This document shows, piece by piece, positions 1-5,090 of a stretch of 15,691 nucleotides of DNA; the first letter of the stretch is position 1; every line of letters starts with the position of its first letter. The DNA comes from Candidatus Omnitrophota bacterium (GTDB lineage Bacteria > Omnitrophota > Omnitrophia > Omnitrophales > Danuiimicrobiaceae), in contig JACQQO010000044.1 of assembly GCA_016206955.1 (NCBI GenBank), positions 1 to 15,691 of the forward strand, read 5' to 3'. Both the position numbers and the translations under genes were made by a program. A model generated the notes under the pieces. That model was given only the letters and a program-made list of their open reading frames with translations. It had not been told where the DNA came from and did no database searches.

Positions 1-789
1 AGTCAACGCTGCTTGATAGCTCGGCATGGGCGAGCCGGGCAAACCAGCGGCAATCCGGTAGTACAATTCCTCAGAACTTGAAGCGCCTTTAAAAATTCCT
101 GCCGTAAGGTCGCGTGGTTTCAATGGAAACCCAAGCCCGTCCTGCATGATCTGCTGTCCATCACCCCTTCCTTGAGGTCCATGACAAGAAGCGCATGCTT
201 TCACGAACAACTCTTGTCCGCGTGCAAGACTTTCTTGTGTGATGGATGGTTCCTCGGAAACTTTGATGACGGCTTCGGGATCAATTTCGACCTTGGCAAG
301 CTTCTGCTTTTGGCTCCAAGACAATCCCTTCTGAATCACCTCGTCTGTCATTTCACCTTTCGCTCGTTTCTTGCCCAGTTGTATCAAATATCGAACGTAA
401 TAAACCAAGCTCCAACGATCTTCCGGCGCCAAAAACTCCCAAGGCGGCATCGCCGAGCCCGGCATGCCGCGCGTGATCACCTTAAATAAATCTTCATCTC
501 TCGCGTTCATATCATTGGTTGAGATCAGGCGAAATTCGCCGCGCGTGAAATCCCGCGGTTTCGGGTACAAAAGATAGGCGGCCTTTCCATCACCAGCACC
601 CAAGAGACCATGGCAGCTTGCACACTGTTTTTGATAAAGCGCTTCTCCCCTTGCAAAAAGTGTTTTCGTGAGAGATGGCTTTTCTGGAATGGATAATTGC
701 AGTTGACCATAGGCCAAGATGAAAAAAGAAAGAAGTGAGGCAAGCGAGACCATCCCAACGAAAACGATCGATCTTAACCTTAAAGACAT
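1..789 (-). CDS. Diheme cytochrome c, C-terminus cut by window edge
   Basis: This is an exported c-type cytochrome, probably an electron carrier in the periplasm or tethered to the membrane. The frame is open for 263 codons and runs off the left edge. Residues 8-27 form a hydrophobic signal or anchor segment. Two heme-binding CxxCH motifs (CASCH) lie at residues 56-60 and 199-203. Each is followed by GxGDG, a KPRD motif, and a likely axial-ligand Met in a GxPGSxMP motif (Met114, Met255). The two halves therefore look like a duplicated class I cytochrome c domain. The family resembles the stand-alone cytochromes found beside molybdenum oxidoreductase or nitrogen-oxide respiration genes, but no partner is visible, so the electron donor and acceptor are unknown. 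An in-frame ATG at 810 would add 7 residues; I prefer 789, where the signal peptide starts, but neither has a strong ribosome site. A CRP-type operator lies upstream. Confidence 0.88.
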   Translation of the reverse strand, partial: MSLRLRSIVFVGMVSLASLLSFFILAYGQLQLSIPEKPSLTKTLFARGEALYQKQCASCHGLLGAGDGKAAYLLYPKPRDFTRGEFRLISTNDMNARDEDLFKVITRGMPGSAMPPWEFLAPEDRWSLVYYVRYLIQLGKKRAKGEMTDEVIQKGLSWSQKQKLAKVEIDPEAVIKVSEEPSITQESLARGQELFVKACASCHGPQGRGDGQQIMQDGLGFPLKPRDLTAGIFKGASSSEELYYRIAAGLPGSPMPSYQAALT

Positions 790-829
790 AGCACGATTCG
801 TTTCACCCATATGGCATTTAAAACGAGGG

Positions 830-872
830 ATTATTCAGATCCGCATCCTTTTTGTCTGTGACGTGTGTCACA
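830..872 (-). promoter_or_regulatory. CRP-type operator and promoter for the diheme cytochrome
   Basis: Positions 857-872 read TGTGACGTGTGTCACA, a TGTGA-N6-TCACA palindrome identical to the CRP consensus half-sites. On the minus strand a -10-like hexamer AATAAT follows at 835-830. If transcription starts near 823, the palindrome is centred at -41.5, the class II CRP activation position. The site lies between the tatA stop and the cytochrome start, so the cytochrome is the natural target. The spacing to the -10 box matches that of the operator at 4344-4359. Binding by the regulator at 4396-5070 is inferred. Confidence 0.65.
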
Positions 873-875
873 TTT

Positions 876-1070
876 CTATTTTTGCTTTTCTCCCGACTCT
901 TTGTCAGATCCAGAAATGGCTTTTTTAAACTCCTTGATTGCCTGCCCGAGTCCCTTTGCCATTTCGGGCAACCTCCTTGCTCCAAAAAGAAGCAGGATAA
1001 CAAGAAAAATTAACGCCAGTTCCAAAGGCCCCGGCATCGAGAAAAGAAGTGGTGGGTTCAGAACGTTCAT
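876..1070 (-). CDS. tatA: TatA/E-family twin-arginine translocase subunit
   Basis: This small membrane protein of 64 residues would form the protein-conducting assembly of the Tat pathway, which exports folded cofactor-containing proteins. It has the standard TatA layout: a short N-terminus, one transmembrane helix at about residues 16-33, then the FGARRLPEMAKGLG hinge and an amphipathic helix ending in EFKKA, and a charged tail. The ATG at 1070 is chosen because GGAGG sits 9 bases before it; an upstream TTG at 1088 would add six residues and overlap the ahbD stop. It follows ahbD by about 15 bases, so it is probably the last gene of the heme operon. TatB and TatC are not in the window. TatA and TatE cannot be told apart from sequence alone. 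Confidence 0.9.
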   Translation of the reverse strand: MNVLNPPLLFSMPGPLELALIFLVILLLFGARRLPEMAKGLGQAIKEFKKAISGSDKESGEKQK

Positions 1071-1084
1071 CGTAAAACCTCCGT

Positions 1085-2218
1085 TCAATTGGTTGAAACT
1101 TTTTTCCGTGGCTCGTAAAGGCAGTTGGGCTCCTCGGCGAGAAAATTACCTTCCTCTTCATAGGCCCGCGCCCGGCAGCCGGAGCAAATCCGCTTAAACT
1201 CGCAAACCCCGCATTTGCCGCCAAGAAAGCCCGGATCGCGCAGCTGGTAAAAGATGGGGGAAGTTTCCCAAATTTCTTTAAGCCCCTGATTTTGGACTTT
1301 TCCCGAGCTTATCGGAAGGTAACCGCAGGGAAACACTTCGCCTTTGTGGGAAACAAAACAAATCCTGGTGCCGGCGAGGCAGCCTTTGGTGAGTTGGTTT
1401 AGCGATATTCCTTCCCCCCTCCGTGGGGGAAGGTTAGGATGGGGGGATTTCCCCCCACCTTTGTCCTCCCCCACAAGGGGGGAGGAATTTCTTTTCTGCG
1501 CCAAAATCCTAAAATAATGAGGGGCGCAAATCGGCCGGATATGAATCTTCTTCTCCGAAGCAAATCCATGGATATTGAGAAGGGCTTTCTCGTATTCCTC
1601 CGGCGTCAATTGATATTCTTCCTTAATCTCAAGGCCGCAGCCCACCGGAACGAGCAAAAAATAATGAAGACTTTCCGCGCCCAGGTCGAGACTAAGTTTA
1701 TAAATCGCTTCAAGTTCATGAATATTGTGCCGCGTGAGTGTGGCATTCATCTGCATCGACATCCCAAATGATTTCAAATGACGAAAACCAGAAACTGCTT
1801 TTTCAAAAGAACCGTTCATATTTCGGAACCGGTCATGCGTCTGAGGAGTGGCGCCATCCAAACTGATCGAAACGCGGCGAATTCCGGAATGAACAATCTC
1901 TTTCGCCAAATATTGGCTTACAAGCGTCCCGTTGGTCGCGAGGGCAACGGGCACTTCATTCCAGTGGGCAAAACGGATGAGATCAAAAAGGTCTGGCCGC
2001 GCCAAAGGTTCGCCTCCACTAAAAACAAGAACCGGTTTTGGATTAAAATCTCGGGCTAAACTTTCGATAAACTGGATAGCTTCTGTAGTTGAGAGATCGC
2101 TTTGGGATAAGAATTTGCTGACTTCAAGTCTGCGGCAGTGAATGCATTCCAAATTGCAGGCAACAGTCACTTCCCAAAAAATAAATCGAAGTTCCGGTAC
2201 TTGAGAAGGCTCGACCAT
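1085..2218 (-). CDS. ahbD: Radical SAM heme synthase AhbD, with repeat-encoded insert
   Basis: AhbD converts iron-coproporphyrin III to heme b by oxidative decarboxylation of two propionates, the last step of the siroheme-dependent heme pathway. The 377-residue protein has the radical SAM cluster motif CxxxCxxC at Cys21, 25 and 28, and SGGEP at 67-71. The C-terminal auxiliary-cluster region is rich in cysteines (280, 287, 298, 336, 339, 345, 348, 366), including CGVCEFKRICSGCRARAY, typical of AhbD and its NirJ relatives. Residues about 245-270 are encoded by a palindromic repeat inserted between CAPHYFRIL and TKGC, at a variable loop. The ATG at 2218 overlaps the ahbC stop in TAATG and has GGAG just upstream; the frame stays open up to 2278, but that extension would lie inside ahbC. 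NirJ, used for heme d1, is the main alternative, but no other heme d1 gene is seen. Confidence 0.85.
   Translation of the reverse strand: MVEPSQVPELRFIFWEVTVACNLECIHCRRLEVSKFLSQSDLSTTEAIQFIESLARDFNPKPVLVFSGGEPLARPDLFDLIRFAHWNEVPVALATNGTLVSQYLAKEIVHSGIRRVSISLDGATPQTHDRFRNMNGSFEKAVSGFRHLKSFGMSMQMNATLTRHNIHELEAIYKLSLDLGAESLHYFLLVPVGCGLEIKEEYQLTPEEYEKALLNIHGFASEKKIHIRPICAPHYFRILAQKRNSSPLVGEDKGGGKSPHPNLPPRRGEGISLNQLTKGCLAGTRICFVSHKGEVFPCGYLPISSGKVQNQGLKEIWETSPIFYQLRDPGFLGGKCGVCEFKRICSGCRARAYEEEGNFLAEEPNCLYEPRKKVSTN
1410..1485. repeat. Palindromic repeat A, copy 1, inside ahbD
   Basis: This is a 76-base element made of two hairpins. The outer one has arms CCTTCCCCC (1410-1418) and GGGGGAAGG (1425-1433); the other has CCTCCCCC (1465-1472) and GGGGGGAGG (1477-1485). 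A G-run and a C-run in the middle can also pair. It reads through in frame in ahbD and encodes a Gly/Pro-rich stretch containing HPNLPPRRGEG. A second copy lies at 7582-7671. Similar translated peptides are known as dispersed in-gene repeats in many proteobacterial genomes; I infer that this is the same type. Confidence 0.85.
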
Positions 2219-3426
2219 TATTCTCCAAACACTCCGACTTCTTGATTTGTGAGGTAGCAAGCGGGATCCGGCCCCCACGAATCGCCCGTGACCATTTTAG
2301 AGCGGATGCGGAGCGCTCCGCCGCAGGCGTCAAAAAATCGGCAGGCGCGGCAGCGGCCGTAAATATAATTTTTTCGGTCTCTCAATTTTCGGAGCAATGG
2401 ATCCCTGGGATCAGTCCAAATTTCGCTGAATCTCTTCTCGCGCACATTCCCCAGCGAGGTCTCGGTCCAAAATTGATCCGGATGAACATCGCCTTTTGAG
2501 TCGATGCACGCAATGCCGATCCCTGAGGAATAAAGTCCGCCTCCGTTCCAGCAAAGTCTTTCGTAAACTTTTTCAGCGCGCTCATCCCCGTATTCCCTCA
2601 ACTTGAGATAAATGTACGGCCCGTCAGCATGATTGTCGACCGTCAGCACTTCAAGCGGATATCCGCTTTTGAGAATCAATTCCGTCCGCTTCAGGATGCG
2701 GTCGATTCCTCGGCGGGTTTTTTCGGGATTAATGTCAAAGATTTCTTTTCCCCTTCCGCTCGGCACAAGATGATAAAAACACACTCGGTGAATACCCTCT
2801 CGTTCAATCAAATCGAAAAGAAGATCGATCTGATTGATTGTGTAATCCGTAAGCGTAAGGCGGAGACCTGTTTTTTGCCCGATCGCGATCAGATGTCGGA
2901 TCCCCGCAAGCGTTTTACGAAAGGCCCCTTCCACGCCGCGGAAGTGATCGTGAATGGAATTGACTCCATCCAAACTGACGCCCACATAGGAAAAACCGGC
3001 TTGCTTAATCTGCAAGGCCACTTTTTCGTTGATGAATGTTCCGTTGGTGGAAAGAGTTGTGCGAAGGCCAGCGTCACGAGCATATTCCGCAAGCTCCATC
3101 AAATCTGGTCTCAAAAGTGGCTCACCGCCCGAGAAAAGAACGGCCGGAACTTGGAAAGAAGCAAGGTCATCAATGACGGTTTTCGCTTCTTCTTTGGTAA
3201 GTTCACCTTCGTAATGCTTGCGCTCGGAATCGCTATAGCAATGTAGACATTTGAGATTGCACATCCGAGTGATATTCCAAACTACAATGGGGCGTCTTTG
3301 GGAGGCAGAGGGAGGAACTTCATACGGCCGCTCGTCCGACCCTCCACTCGAACTTGTGGCAACCCCATAGCGATGAGGAACGGACACAGACTGCGTCCCA
3401 CTGTACAGATAACTAACGTCAATCAT
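2218..3426 (-). CDS. ahbC: Radical SAM 12,18-didecarboxysiroheme deacetylase AhbC
   Basis: AhbC removes two acetate side chains from 12,18-didecarboxysiroheme to give iron-coproporphyrin III, the substrate of AhbD. The 402-residue protein starts with the family-typical MIDVSYLYSGT and RYG segments, followed by RRPIVVWNITRMCNLKCLHC. The 4Fe-4S cysteines are 56, 60 and 63, SGGEP is at 99-103, and the auxiliary-cluster cysteines are 292, 307, 359, 362, 368 and 390. Length and motif order match AhbC/NirJ1. The start has no clear ribosome site, and a 9-bp hairpin lies between it and the preceding stop codon, so translation may be coupled to the upstream gene. The stop overlaps the ahbD start by one base. 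NirJ of heme d1 synthesis is a close relative; the paired AhbD next door favours the heme b route. Confidence 0.88.
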   Translation of the reverse strand: MIDVSYLYSGTQSVSVPHRYGVATSSSGGSDERPYEVPPSASQRRPIVVWNITRMCNLKCLHCYSDSERKHYEGELTKEEAKTVIDDLASFQVPAVLFSGGEPLLRPDLMELAEYARDAGLRTTLSTNGTFINEKVALQIKQAGFSYVGVSLDGVNSIHDHFRGVEGAFRKTLAGIRHLIAIGQKTGLRLTLTDYTINQIDLLFDLIEREGIHRVCFYHLVPSGRGKEIFDINPEKTRRGIDRILKRTELILKSGYPLEVLTVDNHADGPYIYLKLREYGDERAEKVYERLCWNGGGLYSSGIGIACIDSKGDVHPDQFWTETSLGNVREKRFSEIWTDPRDPLLRKLRDRKNYIYGRCRACRFFDACGGALRIRSKMVTGDSWGPDPACYLTNQEVGVFGE

Positions 3427-3436
3427 GTTTTGTGAG

Positions 3437-3461
3437 GCGTTCTAAGCAACGTTTAGAACGC
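3437..3461 (-). repeat. Hairpin across the CBM48 gene stop, upstream of ahbC
   Basis: Arms GCGTTCTAA (3437-3445) and TTAGAACGC (3453-3461) are perfect reverse complements separated by 7 bases. The hairpin contains the stop codon of the CBM48 gene and ends 10 bases before the ahbC start. There is no T-run after it, so it is not a standard terminator. It may affect mRNA processing or ahbC translation; this is inference. Confidence 0.5.
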
Positions 3462-3741
3462 AATTCCAAGAACCAAACGGATTCGGCACGCATTCCTTCG
3501 ATTGGGGATCGCATTGCCAAGCTCCGTCGACCACATACAAATATTCATAGCGTCCCGGAGCAAGTGAAAGGGTGGTCTGCCACTTTCCATGTCCCATATT
3601 TTTGAGACGACATGTTTCTTGGTTCCAATTGTTAAACGTCCCTGCGATGCAAACCGCCTGAGCTGAGGGGCCGTAGTATTCGAGATAAACTTTTTGATTC
3701 TGTCCTTTTTGTTTCGACTTGACCATTTGTTTCAGTTGCAT
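3442..3741 (-). CDS. Single-domain CBM48 / AMPK-type glycogen-binding protein
   Basis: The 99-residue protein is almost entirely one early-set carbohydrate-binding domain of the CBM48 / AMPK beta-subunit type. Visible hallmarks are VCIAGTFNNWN at residues 30-40, a GHGKW turn followed by a strand, and PGRYEYLYVVDGAW..DP at 62-79. These strands and tryptophans (W39, W54, W75) form the usual alpha-glucan-binding face. About 18 basic and polar residues precede the domain, with no signal peptide, so it is probably cytoplasmic. There is no catalytic domain. It could bind glycogen or act as a protein-interaction domain. It lies 28 bases after the hemerythrin gene and 15 before ahbC, with a strong GGGAGGAG ribosome site, so it sits inside the heme operon rather than with the glycogen genes at 7703-13403. 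Its role is unknown. Confidence 0.85.
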   Translation of the reverse strand: MQLKQMVKSKQKGQNQKVYLEYYGPSAQAVCIAGTFNNWNQETCRLKNMGHGKWQTTLSLAPGRYEYLYVVDGAWQCDPQSKECVPNPFGSWNCVLNVA

Positions 3742-3769
3742 GTTCTCCTCCCTGCCTTCGCCCTGCCGT

Positions 3770-4294
3770 TTAACTTCCTTTTTTCATCCGTTTCATCAAT
3801 TCTTGCTTCTCATTTGGCCGAAGCTCTTGATCGATCAATTTATAAACACTCTCATCCTCAGCTTGCATGTGGTTGCGGATCGAATAAACTAGGTAGGTTC
3901 CGAGCTCCCTAATCTTTTCCAACGTTTTCCCGTGATTCGGTTCGCTTGAGTTTTTTTCTAGTTCTTTCACTAAAGACTCGAAGCTCTTCAAATTTCGTTT
4001 GAAACCTTCGTGCTCTGCATGAAGCAAATGAATCACAGATTCCAATTTAGGAATGTGGGTTTCCAGAAATGGGAAAATAGTTTCATCCTCGAGTTTGACG
4101 TGTTGAATGACCTCTTGATTAAAAAATTGAATTGTTTCCCGGACTTCCTTTAAATTCTTTCCGAGGGAAGGTTTTCCTTCATACCGAAGGTTGGTGAGAA
4201 TGTCATTCAGCCGATTCGTCCGTTGAAGAATTTCTTCGTGATCTTCCTCAAGAAACTCCGCTATCGTATTCAAATGCGCTTGCTTTTGTCCCAA
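3770..4294 (-). CDS. Hemerythrin-like HHE domain protein
   Basis: This is a cytoplasmic all-helical protein of 174 residues with the pattern of a hemerythrin/HHE four-helix bundle that binds a diiron centre. Candidate ligands are His19 (EEDHEEI), His65 and Glu69 (HVKLEDE), His92, His95 and Glu96 (LHAEHEGF), and His142 and Glu146 (HMQAEDES). Family members bind oxygen or nitric oxide, or supply or repair iron centres. Which applies here cannot be read from sequence. The start codon is TTG at 4292-4294, preceded at about 7 bases by a strong AGGAGG; no ATG occurs near the N-terminus. A CRP-type operator lies 50 bases upstream. It is the first gene of the proposed operon with the CBM48 gene, ahbC, ahbD and tatA. 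Confidence 0.85.
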   Translation of the reverse strand: MGQKQAHLNTIAEFLEEDHEEILQRTNRLNDILTNLRYEGKPSLGKNLKEVRETIQFFNQEVIQHVKLEDETIFPFLETHIPKLESVIHLLHAEHEGFKRNLKSFESLVKELEKNSSEPNHGKTLEKIRELGTYLVYSIRNHMQAEDESVYKLIDQELRPNEKQELMKRMKKGS

Positions 4295-4316
4295 TTGAGT
4301 CCCTCCTTTGTAAAAT

Positions 4317-4359
4317 AAGATACAAAGGACACGCCAAAAGGTCTGTGACGAACGTCACA
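4317..4359 (-). promoter_or_regulatory. CRP-type operator and promoter for the hemerythrin-heme operon
   Basis: Positions 4344-4359 read TGTGACGAACGTCACA, a 16-base perfect palindrome with CRP half-sites TGTGA and TCACA. A -10-like hexamer TATCTT lies at 4322-4317 on the minus strand. A transcript starting near 4310 would place the palindrome at -41.5 and leave a 16-base leader that carries the AGGAGG ribosome site. The site lies 37 bases past the regulator gene's stop codon, so it most likely controls the downstream operon. Geometry and half-sites match those at 857-872. Confidence 0.7.
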
Positions 4360-4395
4360 CAAAGTGGAAAATGAATGGAAAAAAATAGATAGGAT

Positions 4396-5070
4396 TTACA
4401 AGAGAAGTTTTTCTAAGCCTTCTTTATTGCGGACGATGATTTGCTTGGGCTTGATATCGATGAGCTTTGCCCGTTTGAGCTGATACAAATATCGGGCAAC
4501 GGTTTCGCGGGCGGTGCCGATTCTTTGGGCGATTTCTTCGCGAGTGAAGGGAATCAAGAGAACACTTTCCTCGCCGGACTTATGAGTGGTTTCAGCCAGC
4601 ATATCGAGAAGAAATTTAATCAAACGTTTCTTGACATCTTTCAAGGACACTTCTTCAATCAAAGAACCGAAGCTTTTTAATTTTTCGGCAAAAAGCCGAT
4701 TGAGAGTGTGGCTAATTTTCGAACTCGTATTCACCATTCGGACGTAATCATTGCGGGAGATAAACCACACGGCGGCAGGCGTCATCGCTTCTGCTGTGGA
4801 AGCGCACGCCCAAGTTGAAGATCCGGGATTACACGCGCAGCTATCTCCCGGTCCAAGGGTTTCTAAGATTTGTTCCCGGCCGGAAGAAGCCGTCCGATAA
4901 AGTTTGACGCGCCCGGATTGAACAATAAAGACCCGTTCGCAGCATTTTCCCTCATAAAAAAGGATTTCCCCTTTTTCAAACGACTTTTCCCTCAGGCAAG
5001 TCTTAATCGAGTTAAGCTCACCTTCAGATAATCCCTGAAATAACGGCACTTCTTTTAATGAGAGAGTCAT
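4396..5070 (-). CDS. CRP/FNR-family activator with cysteine-rich sensor domain
   Basis: The 224-residue protein has a cyclic-nucleotide-type beta-roll at about residues 8-110, a long dimer helix at about 112-140, and a winged helix-turn-helix at about 145-214. In the recognition helix the residues RETVAR (188-193) align with Arg180, Glu181 and Arg185 of E. coli CRP, which read TGTGA; FNR has E..SR instead. This fits the two TGTGA-N6-TCACA sites in the window. The sensor domain has six cysteines: 25, 43-44 and the segment GDSCACNPGSSTWAC (78, 80, 89). The usual FNR N-terminal cysteine cluster is absent, and the cAMP-binding RxS signature is not evident. The ligand is therefore unknown; a metal, cluster, heme or thiol signal is possible. 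It follows the SGNH hydrolase by 20 bases and probably shares its transcript. Confidence 0.88.
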   Translation of the reverse strand: MTLSLKEVPLFQGLSEGELNSIKTCLREKSFEKGEILFYEGKCCERVFIVQSGRVKLYRTASSGREQILETLGPGDSCACNPGSSTWACASTAEAMTPAAVWFISRNDYVRMVNTSSKISHTLNRLFAEKLKSFGSLIEEVSLKDVKKRLIKFLLDMLAETTHKSGEESVLLIPFTREEIAQRIGTARETVARYLYQLKRAKLIDIKPKQIIVRNKEGLEKLLL

Positions 5071-5090
5071 GGATCTTCCAACAGCACTCC

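Noticed and set aside
525..758. Minus-strand frame of 77 codons with an ATG
   Set aside because: Shifted frame of the diheme cytochrome; the cytochrome frame continues through it with both heme motifs.
1410..1485. Frameshift or assembly error in ahbD
   Set aside because: The frame is open through the insert and conserved motifs continue in phase on both sides; a second copy of the repeat explains the odd sequence.
2219..2278. N-terminal extension of AhbD by 20 residues
   Set aside because: It would lie within the end of ahbC; the ATG at 2218 has a ribosome site and overlaps the ahbC stop as coupled genes do.
2629..3246. Plus-strand open frame of 205 codons
   Set aside because: Antisense to ahbC; the ahbC frame has all family motifs, while this one has none.
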